Of a DNA stretch of 64,000 bases, positions 19,955 through 31,874 are shown in pieces. Under the pieces are notes generated by a model. The model was not told the DNA's origin and ran no database searches. It saw only the letters and a list, made by a program, of their open reading frames with translations. The position numbers and the translations under genes are program-made. The stretch is from Aselliscus stoliczkanus (lineage: Eukaryota; Chordata; Mammalia; Chiroptera; Hipposideridae): the NCBI GenBank assembly GCA_033961575.1, contig CM066736.1:81306852-81370851 (forward strand). Reading direction: 5' to 3'. Every line of letters starts with the position of its first letter. Position 1 is the first letter of the stretch.

Positions 19955-20685
19955 CAAATATATCCACTCAAACAATGACTCTTCAGAAGTTATTCTCAAC
20001 AACTAATACCATGACCTCTTATTGCACTTGTTTAGTAGCTAGTACCTACCTGCTCTTTCTCCCATTAATATTTCCTCACAACTCCAGCTGCTCTATGAAA
20101 TTGAGTATTCCACGCTGGCCTTTGGAGATGATTTTTTTACCTGGCATTTGATCCTCAACTCTTTTTAACAGATCAGAACTCATCTCATTCCTCTGTTTTC
20201 TGCAGTTCGTCCTGCCCATGACAGATACTGCTACCATAGCTTTGCCCTTTTAGAGCCCAGATACCAGTAGTTGGCCTTTGAATAGTGACTTAACTCTACA
20301 AGCCCAAAGGAATAGGTGAGTTGAAAACATAAATAGTGTCAATTACTATCATGTACATTTTAAAAGAATACATGTAATTTAAATGAAAATTGGTCAGGAA
20401 AACACTTAATGGAAAATACTTAACCCCTAGAGCAACAATGGTTTCATAGTGGGAGAAAAGAGAGTACAAATAAGGAAATGAGAGAGGATGCTATATATAG
20501 TACACTGTACATATGAGCTCAGCTTTGTGTTACTTTACAGCTAAGTAGGGAATTAAATTCCTCTACTATAGAGAACAAAACAACATGGTTTTTCTTTGCT
20601 TTGCTTTGTTTTCAAGGACATAGAATAGTGTTATACATACATCTCAAATTTTTCCTAAATATCTTAAAGTATGCCAATTCTCATA
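19955..20685. other. Non-coding DNA, nothing recognised
   Basis: No gene or repeat recognised by eye. It includes a CTTTG-rich stretch near 20594-20610. Confidence 0.35.
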
Positions 20686-20689
20686 TCCA

Positions 20690-21030
20690 GTAAGTGACAG
20701 TGAAGTGCCCTCATCCTAGTCACCATTATCATTTCCAGGGTTATTGCCATATCCTCTGAACTAGTGTCCATGCTTTTGCCCTTGCCCCCTCAAAACGATG
20801 TCAGATCATGTTACTCCTCTGCAAAACAAGCAAACAAAAACCTTCAAAGTTTCCTCATTGTATTCAAGGTGAAAGCAAAAGTTCTTATTGTAACCTATAG
20901 ATTTCTAATGATTTGACCCCAGTTCAATTTCTGATCTTATTCTCCTCTCCCATTTTACCTACTCCATCCATATTGGCTTTGACATTGTTTCTTAAACCTG
21001 TCAGTCACACAAATGCTTTAGGTCCGTTGC
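20690..21030 (+). mobile_element. L2 LINE fragment
   Basis: GGTTATTGCCATATCCTCTG, CAGATCATGTTACTCCTCTG, CCTTCAAAGTTTCCTCATTG and AACCTATAGATTTCTAATGA match in order the L2 region whose consensus includes GATCATGTCACTCCCCTGC, AACCCTCCAATGGCTTCCCA and GGCCCTACATGATCTGGCC. The 89-codon frame at 20913-21182 is a by-product. Confidence 0.65.
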
Positions 21031-21776
21031 ACTGGTGGTTATTACTAGTCATCAAAATCTCTCTCTCCAGAAATATACATAGTTGTTCCCTCATTTCCCC
21101 CACATCTTTACCCAAAAGTCAACTTATTGGGAACTTTTCTTATGATGTGTCTAGGACTAATTCTCCCACAATTAGTAAATAGAAAATTAGACCAAGTGTG
21201 TTTTTCTAAACAAAACATTTTCAGACATGATGATTGGACCTCTGAGAAGAAGAAAACAGAAAAGGTGAGATATAAAATTTCCTTGGTGCTATTTCTGAGG
21301 CATTCTCTATACCAAGGTGCAAAGAGGATGATCTCAAGCAAAGCATAGTGGTCTAGCTCAGTTGAAGAGACAGAGATCAGAAGTTGGAAAGACTAAGACA
21401 ATGGCAATTTGAGGAATAGAATGCCAGAAAGAAGGAAACTGTCCAAAGAAGAACCAGAACCTTACTTAGGAGCCCCTTAACTCTGACTGAATACTTAACA
21501 TGGTAATACACATACATATAATGAAACTCCGTAAGAACTGCAAAGAATAACTATGGAGTTGTAGACAACATGGCTGGGAAGGATTGATGTTCTAACAAGG
21601 GAAGTGGAAATTCTTATTGACTTCCTGAAAGATTCAGTAGAGTCACCAGAAGGTCGTACCTTAACAGTAGTGTTAAACTAATCATAGATTAATAACTACA
21701 GTTTAATAACAAGCCTGAAAAAATTAAGCCAATGCATGAATAAGTTAACTTTTGCCTGAACGAAGTATAACATTAT
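21031..21776. other. Non-coding DNA, possibly more L1
   Basis: No clear repeat is recognised. A-rich stretches such as GAAGAACCAGAACCTTACTT near 21448 may be part of the same old plus-strand L1 as at 22-26 kb, but I cannot prove it. Confidence 0.3.
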
Positions 21777-21780
21777 TTAA

Positions 21781-21998
21781 TCCTCTGTTGGGCACAGCTG
21801 ATCTCACAGATTCATTGCACACAAAGGTGCCGCTATGAAATATGTCTTTACTGCACTATGTCATAAACATGACTGGTAATAGGTTATGGTAGAAGGGGAA
21901 GATATGGAACTGATGATTCACGATACTTAATTATTAAGTTAGATATTTGAAAATTTGTATGCAATGAATCTGTGAGATCAGTTGTGCCCAACAGAGGG
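21781..21998. mobile_element. piggyBac-like MITE, 218 bp, with TTAA target sites
   Basis: The two ends form a 45 bp inverted repeat with three mismatches. The left end starts TCCTCTGTTGGGCACAGCTG (21781-21800). The right end, reverse-complemented, starts CCCTCTGTTGGGCACAACTG. Both continue into ATCTCACAGATTCATTGCA. TTAA flanks the element on both sides (21777-21780 and 21999-22002). A TTAA duplication plus a terminus beginning with CCC is diagnostic of the piggyBac superfamily. The ~125 bp interior has no coding capacity, so the element must have depended on a transposase elsewhere. Confidence 0.85.
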
Positions 21999-22002
21999 TT
22001 AA

Positions 22003-25000
22003 AAGAAGACAAGAAAATGAAAGCTTATGAAAGTAATATTCATTGAAAAATTATGAGACATGTAAAGAAACAGTAAATTGTGATACATAATTTGGAGAAG
22101 AATCAATCAATAAAAAAGAAAGTACATATATAATAGGTAATACAAAAGATTGTTAAAACAAATATTATTATGCTCAAAAATTTTAAAAAAAAGTACATAG
22201 CAAGTAAATAAATAAAAGGTATAAAACAGATCTAAATGGAACTTCTAGTTCTAGAAGTAAAATACCTAAAGGGGAAAAAAAAAAAAACTAAGGGAACAAA
22301 CAAAAAACATTTCTGGGATTAATATCAAATTAGAAACTACAGAAGAAAAGATCAGTGAACTTGAAGGCACAGTAGTAGAAACTGTCTAAAGTTAAGCACA
22401 TATATTAAAAAGACTGAAAACAATAAACTGAGCCTCAGTGGTCTGTGAAATGAAGCAATCTAACATTGGAGTCCCAGAAGAATAAGGCTGCAGATTGGGG
22501 TTGAGTGAATACTTAAAGAAACTATAGCTGAAATGTTTTCCAAATTTGAAGAAAACTAGAAACCCATGGTTACAAAAAGCTCAGGGGACCATAAGCATGA
22601 TTATCATAAAGATGACCAAAACAAGGCATATAACTATCAAATTGCTAAAAGCCAGTGATAAGGAAAACAGCAACATAGAACTCTCCAGAGAAAAAAGATA
22701 TTATGAGCACTGAACCAAAGAAAAGTAATGAATGCTGACTTGCTACCTGAAACTAGGCAATGGAACGTCTTTAAAATGCTTACCAAGAAATCAACTTAGA
22801 ATTCTGTATACAGAGAAGTACCTTTTGAAGATTAAAGAAAAATCAAAACAGTTTCTGAAAAAGAAGCTGAGAGAATTCACCACAAATACTACAAGGAAAA
22901 GAAAGTTTTCAGCCAGAGGAAAATAACCTCAAATAGAAACTAGGAAATACACAAGGGAAGGAGAGTAACAGAAATGGTATATATACACGTGTACTTGTAT
23001 GTAAATAAAATATAACAGAAGTACAAATGATGGAAACTAGGGAATGGAAGTCTAATATGTATGCCCCTAAAAATGAAATTCAAAATACATGGAGCAAAAT
23101 ATGACAACTGAAAACTGACATAGATAAATCCACATTTATAGTTGGAAATGTCTATACTCCTTTTATAGTAATTGAGAAAAACAAGCATAAAGAAAATTAA
23201 TATACAGAGCTTTCCATGAATACTGCCAACTAATTCAACTTAATTATCATTTGGTAAACACACAACTCAACAACAGAAGAATACACATTAGTTTAAAGTA
23301 CACACAAGACATGTATCAAAGTAAGCCATATGCTGGACCATAAAAAATAATAATAATATATTTAAAGTATTAGAATTATATAAACTATGGTCTTTGATTA
23401 CAATTAAATTAAATTAGCAATCAATATCAGAAAGATGTCCATGTAATCCCAAATATTTGGAAATTAAATGAGATATGTATAAATAAGGCATAGGTCAAAG
23501 AAGAAATCATGAAGAAAAATGGAATTTTAACTGAATAAAAATCAAACAAATTTATCCAAATTTGGTGACAGTTAAAATACTGCTTAGAGAGAAATGTATA
23601 ACTTTGTTTATATTCAAACTTAAAAAGAGAATCTAAGACTATACAGTAAGAAACTAACAGAAATTCAAGAAAAGAAAATGGAAGAGAACAGGGAAAGAAA
23701 ACAATATCATAAGAATAAAAATTAAATGCAATAGAAAACAATGTAGAAATTTAAAGAAGTCAAGAGTTGTTTTTTTTTAAGATGAATAAAATTTCTAATC
23801 TTCTAGATAGACTAATCAAGACAAAAAAGGAAGAAGACACAATAACCAATATCAAGAAAGAGAGGATGTCACTATAGATTACAGAGACATTAAAAGGATT
23901 TTTAGAATTTATTATGAATAACCTCAGGCTAAAAAAAACCAACCACATAGAAGAAAAGGACAATTCCTTATAAAATACTAATTATCAAAATTGATTTAAG
24001 GAGAAATATTAAAATCTGAACACCCCATTGAAAACATTGAATTTATAAGTAAATACTTTCCCATAAAGAAAACTGTAGCACTAAATGACTACATCAGTGT
24101 ACTCTATCACACATTTAAGAAAGAAGTGATACCACTACTACAAACTGTCTTTCAGAAGATAGAAGTAAACACTTGCCACCTAATATTATCAAACAAGAAT
24201 TACTTGAATACCAGAACTAGACAAAGACTGCGTATGAACCTAAAACTACAGTCAAAACCCCTCATTAATATAGACATAAATATCCATAACAAGATATTAG
24301 CATATTAACTTCAGCTACTTAGTAATATATGATGACCAAGTGCAGTTTATCAGTAATGCAAGGTTGGTTTAACATTTGAAAATCAATGCAATTCATATCA
24401 AGATAAAAAAGAGAAATGTGCTCATTTTAATAGATGCAAAAAAATCATTTGACAGTATTCAATTCTTATTTGTTGAAAAACTACCTCAATATGATAAAGG
24501 GCATCTAAGAAAAGACTACATCTAACATTTTACTAAATAAGTGTAAATGGTTTTCCTTAAGATCAGGAATAAAGAATGAACCTTTCTTTTCAAACTTTGT
24601 ACTGGAGGATCTAATCAGTGCAATAAGATTAAAGCAAACAAACAAAAAGCATAGAGATTGGTGAAGAAGAAATAAAATGAAGTTTACTTGCAGATAACAT
24701 GACTATGTACTTAGAAAATCCTAGGGAATACCCAAAGAAGTCTATTTTAAATAATGAGTGAAATTAGCAAGATCTCAGGAACCAAGGTTAATATATAAAA
24801 TTCCATTTTATTTGTATGTGATACTAATAATTAGAAAATACAGTTCTCATCTAAATCCAATAGGAAGTTCTTGTACAAATTGACAGTATTATTCTAATAT
24901 ATATATGGAAAAGCAGAATAAAAAAAAAACATAGGGAGAAAAACAAAGTTTCCCCAATTTCTAGGTTTATTCCAAGTCTACATTAATAGACAATGTGATA

Positions 25001-26285
25001 TGGATTTCAGGTTGGATAAGATAATCAGTGGAAAAGAATGAACAGCCCAGAAATAGACCACACATAAATGGTCACCTATATTTGTACAGGAATGCCAAAG
25101 TAATTCAATGAAAAAATGATAGTCTTTTCAACATATGATACCAGAGCAACCAAATTCCCATATAGAAAAAAATGCATTAGCTTACCTCATATAAAAATTA
25201 AATCTAATTGGATTGTAGACTTAAATATAAATGGGAATGTATTATAAAACAACCAGAAGGAAACATAGAAGATAACCTTCATTGCCTAGGGATAGGTAGA
25301 GGTTTCTTAGGACTCAGAAAGCATGGAGTATTGAAAAAAAGTAATAAATGATACTTATGTTCTTCAAAGAACACTATTTAGAATGCAAAAAGTCAAGCTA
25401 TCAACCAGGAGGAAATATTTACAGTAAATATTATTGAAAAGGACCTAAAACCAGAATATATACAGAGCTCACAAATTAGATACAAAATTATCCAACCAAA
25501 AATGGGCAGACTCTGTATGCACACAAATATATATACCTGAAAACATGCTCAACATCATTCATCTTCAGGGAAATGCAAGTTAGAATCACCACCACAAAAC
25601 ACTGACAACACCACGTCTTGGTAAGGATGTGAAGCAATTAGATCTTGCATGCATTGTTAAAGAGAGGTTATATCATTAGTAATAATTTTGGAAAACAGTT
25701 TGGTGATTTTTTTTTTAATAACATTAAGCAAACACCATATGCTCCAACAATTCTTCTAGATATTTACCCAGGAGAAATAAAAACGTATGTCCGGTGATGG
25801 ATGTATATACAGGTTTTCATATTACAAACAAAGAATATACTCATTTTATAATAGTAAGATGTAGAAACAACCCAAATGTCTATGAAAGGTGAATGGATAA
25901 ACTGAGTGCAGAATATCCCTAAAATGGAAATAAATAAAAATAAACTTAAAAAGAAAAATTAAACAAATAAATAAATAAGTTCAAACTGATACGCACAGTA
26001 ATATGGATGAATCCTAAAAAAAAAATGTGCTGAATTAAAGAAGCCAGTCAAAGGACAGTGTATGCTATAAGATTCTGTTTATATAAAAGTTTAGAAAGGA
26101 AAATCTAATACATCATGTCAGAAAGCAAATTAGTGGTTTCCTAGAGCATCAGATCAGTGATCACCAGGAAAAGGACATAAGGAAAGCCTTTAGGATGAAG
26201 GAGGTGTTCTATATGCAGGCTGTGGTGCAAATTAACTAAATGCTACAATTAAAATTGGTACACTTTACGTTGGAAATCAATTTCA
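22003..26285 (+). mobile_element. Decayed L1 on the plus strand
   Basis: Plus-strand L1-type sequence, A-rich as usual for the sense strand. ORF1-side sequence lies around 22.3-22.9 kb (GATCAGTGAACTTGAAGGCA, TATCAAATTGCTAAAAGCCA). ORF2 follows: a RT-region stretch near 24.40-24.75 kb (AATAGATGCAAAAAAATCAT, AAACTTTGTACTGGAGGATC, TTGCAGATAACATGACTATG at the degraded ADDM box). ORF2 C-terminal sequence runs near 25.5-26.1 kb (GAAACAACCCAAATGTCTAT, GAATCCTAAAAAAAAAATG). No open frame longer than about 100 codons survives. It starts directly after the piggyBac-like MITE; both limits are approximate. Confidence 0.7.
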
Positions 26286-26289
26286 ATGT

Positions 26290-27920
26290 GTATATTTCCC
26301 AGGCAGCCCTATCAAAAATTTTTACTATCTGCCCTTTTCCAGGTAATATTTCCCTCTCTTTAATTAATGTTTACTTTTAACAATTAATAGTTGCTAATTC
26401 ACTCTATATTTTACTTACGTCTGACTTATTAGATGTGTACTAGAACAGAAGTTCTGTGGAAGCAATTAGCTTGCTATTGTTTAAATAACAAAAATTTTGA
26501 GAATTAATTCAGCATGGAAAATTAGGAAATAATGTTTATCAATAAAATTATTTTTTTTAATGCCTGGAAATTACATTTAGGAAGCTTGGCTTATCTGTTC
26601 TGAGATCTTACCTGTTCTTAGAGTATAAATCCTATAACCCTACAAAGAAGCACATTTCTTCTGCTAATTGCAATAAGACATGTTGTTCACACACACACAG
26701 GTAAAAATGCCAAAACAATTGGCCTTTTCATACATTTTTAAATTGTGGGCTCCTTCCATCTTCTGTGGTTCTTGAGATAGAAGAGAACGACTGGGATATG
26801 CGGTCCTCCTTATACGGGAATATTAAATAATGTGGTATACATGGAACATCTCCACTACAACTCAATTTTCAAGGGCTTAATAGAGTCCCTATATCTCCTG
26901 AATATTTAGAGACACCTGGGATCTCTTTGAATGATTTAAATCATTTGGTTTCAGAAGATATATGTTTATATCCAGTTTATATCCATTGTATGAATTCCAA
27001 GACTTCCTTATATCTATAGCTACCTGAGATAGTCAACACCCCTTACATTTTATATCAAAGCATTGTATAGTAGAAAAATCTTGCTCTGGAGTCAGACACA
27101 TTATCAGAATATTAGCTCTATGTACGACCTGTCTTGGAAAATGTAAATGAAAGCCCTGTATATTGGCTCTTCAGTTTACTGATGTGAATAAAAGTATCAA
27201 TTATAGACTGCTTTATATATGTGCTGGAGAGGGAAGTTGCTTGAGGAAGGCTGACTGGACTTTCTATCAGTTCTCAAGTAGCTTGAGGCAACAGGTAACA
27301 CCAACTAAAATAAACAATTGGAAGTTCATTAGCTCAGATAAAAAAGGGTTTATGGTAATGCTGATACAGGAATTATTCATTGAGTAGATTCTCCCTGTCT
27401 TTCTGTACAGCGTTTCTCAGCTTATTTTTTGTACTTTCATTGTGGCTTCCATCATGGTCTCAGCATAACTGTTTCTGACATAATAAGCATGTGACATTGA
27501 TAGAAAATAAAAGCCTGTTGCGTGTAACTTTTTAAGAAAGCAGGCAGAGCTTCCAAAAAAAATCTCCTACTAGGCCTCCTCTCCAATGTATGGGCCAGAC
27601 TTGCACAGCCCTGCCAGGCCTTAGGCATTCAGTAGACAAAGGGAATGGAGTTGCTATGATTGTTTTTCACTATAATCAAGATTCGCCACATGAGAATGGG
27701 GAGGGGCCCATCATCCTGAGGCACACTGTATCCTTTACCAGGAAAAAAAAAAATCAAGGTCCTGTTAGCAAGCAAGGATAAAGCAGGGTATTTGGTAAGA
27801 AACCAAGGAGACATTTACCTCTAGGAAATCCATAATCATCTGAGCTCTGGGTGGCAATGTTATTACTGACCCGGAATTCACGCTGTTTGGCTTACTGATA
27901 ATGTCTCCATTTCTCTAGGA
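26290..27920. other. Mostly unique non-coding DNA
   Basis: No clear gene. A weak MIR-like trace (TTGCTCTGGAGTCAGACACA, 27081-27100) is the only repeat signal. Three short open frames at 27163-27387 and 27590-27814 show no motif. The rest is AT-rich. Confidence 0.35.
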
Positions 27921-27925
27921 GACAG

Positions 27926-28029
<104 letters not shown>

Positions 28030-28324
28030 CAAACTATTCATTTACAATGAGAATTATAACCAGTCCTGTGGACAGAAATGCAGCTGGTACTGGCATTGTT
28101 CTGACTGTGACCCCAGGATTTTATCATCAGAATGTTGTTTTGACAAACCAGAACTCAGCACTCAGAATTGTTATTTAACATTAGAGAAATATCTTGTTTT
28201 CTCCCTGGAGGGTGGCTTGAGGGTACCCTGGGGAATCCCTGAGCCTTTAAAGAGTAGACTTGTCACAGAAGCAGGGATTTTTATATCCATAACCCTTGAA
28301 GAGTGAATGCCTTTGGCACTGCCA

Positions 28325-28339
28325 CCCCCCCCCCCCCCC
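28325..28339. repeat. Poly-C run
   Basis: Fifteen consecutive C residues; G-quadruplex potential on the minus strand. Confidence 0.9.
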
Positions 28340-28775
28340 GCATTCTCAAGTTCAGTGATTTTTCACAGCTGCTCTGGGAAATTTATTATATCTTCTGGGA
28401 GACATGTCAGAGTTTCTAAAACCATAGAATATTCTGCCAAATAGCACAATTTTATGTGTTCTTTACATTTTTATTCCACAATAGTTATACTTTGTTTTGG
28501 TATAACTGTTTTGTGGTTGTTCATACAGGTTTTATCTAGATACGTTATAATGCAATTGATTTGGTTTCTGCTTATTGAATTAAAACTATTATGTAAGTCC
28601 CAGGAGTTTTCCTAAATTATTTTAGTTGGAACTAAGAATGACCCTACCTCCTGGTTTCCTTACATAGAAAATTAATTATAAAAACATGTGAATTTTGCTA
28701 GTTAATTTAAATTGGTCAGTTTATTTCATTTACCTATATGTTCTTCAGGGACATTCTCCTGTGGTTCTCACAAAC
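28340..28775. other. AT-rich non-coding DNA
   Basis: Nothing recognised. Confidence 0.4.
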
Positions 28776-28779
28776 CCTC

Positions 28780-29030
28780 AACAGAAAGAATTGTTATAAG
28801 GATTAAATGCAGTTGTGCATATGAAGAATCTAGCTTATTGATAGACATAACTGGCCTGCACATAGTAGACACTCAATAAATGTGAGATACCACTATTATT
28901 TTGTTCTGGAAAATAAGAATGATGACACCTACCTCTTGATGTGAATACAGAAATGCAATTAAATGTCATCCACATAGATGCCAACTACAGTACCCAGTTT
29001 TCTATGTAGGAATGCAATAAATGTTAATTT
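28780..29030 (+). mobile_element. Two adjacent MIR 3' halves
   Basis: The first unit shows TTGTTATAAGGATTAAATGC, CTGGCCTGCACATAGTAGAC and ACTCAATAAATGTGAGATAC (28791-28890). The second repeats the same order with CCTACCTCTTGATGTGAATA, GCAATTAAATGTCATCCACA and GCAATAAATGTTAATTTTAT. Both are the 3' half of MIR (GTTGTGAGGATTAAATGAG, CTGGCACATAGTAAGCGCTC, AATAAATGTTAG). Confidence 0.7.
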
Positions 29031-29113
29031 TATTTTTTTCACTGCCTATTAAACAAAACATCCAGAGGAGTAATAAAATTGTCTTCATGCTCCTGTATCA
29101 CCCCAGCAAAATA

Positions 29114-29195
29114 TTGGGTTGTCGGAAAAGTCAAGACGCATTTTTGCTACAAAAAAACATAGAAAACATACGTCATAACTTTCCCGACAACCCAA
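29114..29195. mobile_element. 82 bp palindromic mariner MITE (copy 3)
   Basis: It runs from TTGGGTTGTCGGAAAAGTCA to CATAACTTTCCCGACAACCC plus AA and is flanked by TA at 29112-29113 and 29196-29197. It is in the same orientation as copy 1 and closely similar to it, differing mainly in the A-rich centre. Confidence 0.88.
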
Positions 29196-29199
29196 TAAT

Positions 29200-29710
29200 T
29201 TCCTCTGCTTGGAAGAGAGAAACCAATACAGTCTGGTTTCAATTTATTTAGAGTATTCCCTCCTTTTGATAGCATAAAATAAATTCCTGCTATGAAATAA
29301 CCTTTTTGCTGATCTATGTATAGTGATAACTCAATGCCACCTAGTCCTTTTTTGAACAAATACATTTACAATGTTCAGTTTCAGGAATGAAACATGCACA
29401 CCGGTACTCTGAAGAAATTCCACAGTACAGACAGGACAGAGTAACTGGGGCGAGTGGGTGATGAAGAGTGAGGCAATTACAGCTCAGTGTTACTTCCTGC
29501 CTGAAAGAATTTGCTATTTAATTTCAACTGAGGACAATTTGACTTAACTCCCAAAGGCACTCATCATGTAAGTGAAAAAGAGCAGAGGAGGGGTGACTCA
29601 GATAATTTAGGTAGCATGAGCTTTACCTTTTGTGATTAATCAGATGAAGTCCAAAACATCAATAATAAAGGTCTTTAATGCTGGATAATTGCATTTTGGG
29701 GTTTTTCCTT
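29200..29710. other. Unique non-coding DNA
   Basis: No repeat or gene recognised. The 72-codon minus-strand frame at 29147-29365 overlaps the MITE and is not a gene. Confidence 0.35.
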
Positions 29711-29714
29711 ACTT

Positions 29715-29835
29715 GTTTTAAGATCTTTCTGAGAGTGTAAGTTCCATAATGCTGCAGAGAATCAAAATACAGGGTGACATAGCTAGTACAGTACCTGGAT
29801 TACAGTAGGTATTCACTATTTGTTGAATTCATATT
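29715..29835 (+). mobile_element. L2 LINE 3' terminus
   Basis: GAGAGTGTAAGTTCCATAAT near 29731, then GTACAGTACCTGGATTACAG and TAGGTATTCACTATTTGTTG plus AAT reproduce the L2 tail (ACTGTAAGCTCCTTGAGGGC, AGTGCCTGGCACATAGTAGG, CTCAATAAATATTTGTTGAA). Confidence 0.75.
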
Positions 29836-29839
29836 AGTA

Positions 29840-30515
29840 ACGTAGATAATGACCCTCATAGTAGATTAAATGGCATACAAGCACATAGTATAGTGCTTGT
29901 TCAGTACTACTAAATTTTAATCTGTGTGTTGATATTCCATGTCCGTGTAATATTATAAACTCAAATTGTCTGCTTGTCCAGATACTCAAGAAAGCAAGGA
30001 AGGGTAGTCTAGTGAATATTATCTGTAGACTCCTATAGAAATCTTAAGTTTTAGCCATATATCAACTTAAACCAGCAGCAAAAAATATCCCTTTTTTAAC
30101 AAATCAGCTTCATTCCCAACCAAATTGCATTTGACAACTTTTGTTTAATCTTATAATCTGGACTGTCAACCACTTCTGTATTTATTATAGAGACATTATG
30201 GTAGAAAATGTATGAAACTTAGAGTCAGATGGAAAAGTGTTATTAATTGTATAATATTAAACATTTTTCTCAATTATAAAATAGTGACCTTGAAATTATA
30301 GTGGAAAAATGCAGATGATTTCTATAGTCTCTAAAACACAGAATGGCATATGCTGGGTGTCCCATGAGTAGCCTAGAATCTGTACTCTTGCTGCCATTAT
30401 TATTATTTTGTTGCTGTTAGCATTATCATTATTAAGAATTTATTCACTGATTCCAAAAACATTTTCCAATAAGTCACATGATCTTCCTTACAGCAAGTTC
30501 TATAAGAGACAAGTT
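29840..30515. other. AT-rich non-coding DNA
   Basis: A weak MIR-like stretch may lie at 30200-30360 (AGAGTCAGATGGAAAAGTGT, CTCAATTATAAAATAGTGAC). Otherwise nothing is recognised. Confidence 0.35.
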
Positions 30516-30523
30516 AACTTTTT

Positions 30524-30940
30524 TTAAAAATTTTTTAAAAGATTTTATTGGGGAACTGGGAAGTGGAACAGACAAGTTGCTGTCCTTTTGTTCTTCAGTC
30601 TAGTTGTGGAGGACATCGCTTCACTGGCCCATGTTAGTATTGTGATCATTGTGCTCTTCCTGGCTGAGGCAGATCAGTCACCAGCCTCTGGATGGCCGCT
30701 CACAGTGGCTCTTGGCAGCTCACACCAGATGCCAGCTGCTCACTGTAGCCTATGGCAGCCCACTGCAGCAGGGGCTGCAGCTATGCCTCCCGGGGACTCA
30801 CAGCAGCCCAGCTCCAGGTGGAGCTGTTGTTCACCATCTTAGCTGTAGAGGGCAGTGTCACTGGCTTTCATATGTGGGATTCAAACTGGGGCTACTGGCA
30901 TCCCAAGCTGGCTCTTAACCAACACTCCACTTGGCCGGCC
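30524..30940 (-). mobile_element. Composite SINE: Rhin-1-like head plus VES-like tail (copy 1)
   Basis: Read on the minus strand, a tRNA-like head (GGCCGGCCAAGTGGAGTGTT then GGTTAAGAGCC) is followed by the CACATATGAAAGCCAGTGAC and ACTGCCCTCTACAGCTAA segment shared with the short SINEs. A ~200 bp middle comes next, then a 3' part shared with the VES-type SINE at 41.9-42.1 kb (GGGCCAGTGAAGCGATGTCC, TCCACAACTAGACTGAAGAA). It ends in a CCCCAATAAAATC polyadenylation-like signal and an A-rich tail. Flanking TAACTTTTT occurs at 30515-30523 and 30941-30949. The ~417 bp length is well beyond the ~110-190 bp of the simple SINEs here. Confidence 0.8.
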
Positions 30941-30949
30941 TAACTTTTT

Positions 30950-31870
30950 AATTTTTCAATCATTTTTTTCAGTTACAATTGACATTTAATATTATTTTAT
31001 ATTAATTTTAGATGTACAGCATAGTTTCTAGACATTTTTATAATTTATGCAATGATATCCCATGATATCGAGTGTCCACCTGGCACTATACATAGTTGTC
31101 ACAATGTTATTGAATATATTCTCTATGCAGTACTTTACATCCCATGACTATTTTGTAACTACCAATTTATACTTCTTAATCCCTTCATCTTTTTACCCAG
31201 CACCCTCACCTCCCTCCCCTCTGTCAACTACCAGTTTATTCCCTGCCTCTATGAGTCTGTTTCTGTTTTGTTCATTTGTTTTGTTCTTTAGATTCTACAT
31301 ATAAGTGAGATCATATGGTATTTATCTTTCTCAATCTAACTTATTTCACCTAGCATAATACCCTCTGGATAATAGACATCAGGAAAGGTGTTCAATGTCT
31401 CTAATCATCAGAGAAATGCAGATTAAAACCACAATGAGATATCACCTCACACCTTTCTAGATGGCTATTATCAATAAATCAACAAACAAGTGTTGGCGAG
31501 GATTTGGAGAGAAAGGAACCCTCATGTACTGTTGGTGAGATTCCAGTTTAGTGCAGCCACTATGGAAAACAGTTTGGAGGTTCCTCAAAAAATTAAAAAC
31601 AGAAGTACCTTATAATCAAGCAATTCCATTTCTGGGTATTTATCTGAAAAAATCCAAAACACTAATTCAAAAAAAATATATGCACCCCTATGTTCATTGC
31701 AGCATTATTTACAATGGCCAAGACATGGAAGCAACCCAAGTGCTCAACAATAGACAATTGGATAAAGATGTGAGATAGATAGATAGACAGACAGATACAT
31801 AGATATTATGAAATTCTACTCAGCCATGAAAAAGAATTAAATGTTAACCATTTGTGACAGCATGAGTGAT
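30950..31870. mobile_element. 5'-inverted (twin-primed) L1 insertion
   Basis: The left part (30950-31368) is inverted L1 3' UTR and ORF2 end (TACAATTGACATTTAATATT ... TAGCATAATACCCTCTGGAT). The right part (31369-31870) is plus-strand ORF2 C-terminal sequence that would lie just upstream of it in an intact L1. Its frame at 31551-31778 gives [17 protein letters not shown] and IPFLGIYLKKSKTLIQKK, a well-known ORF2 C-terminal stretch. Opposite strands joined at contiguous L1 positions are the signature of twin priming. Degenerate flanking copies of a TTAATTTTTTAATTAATCA-like site are visible near 30941-30963 and 31874-31892. Confidence 0.8.
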
Positions 31871-31874
31871 AGGT

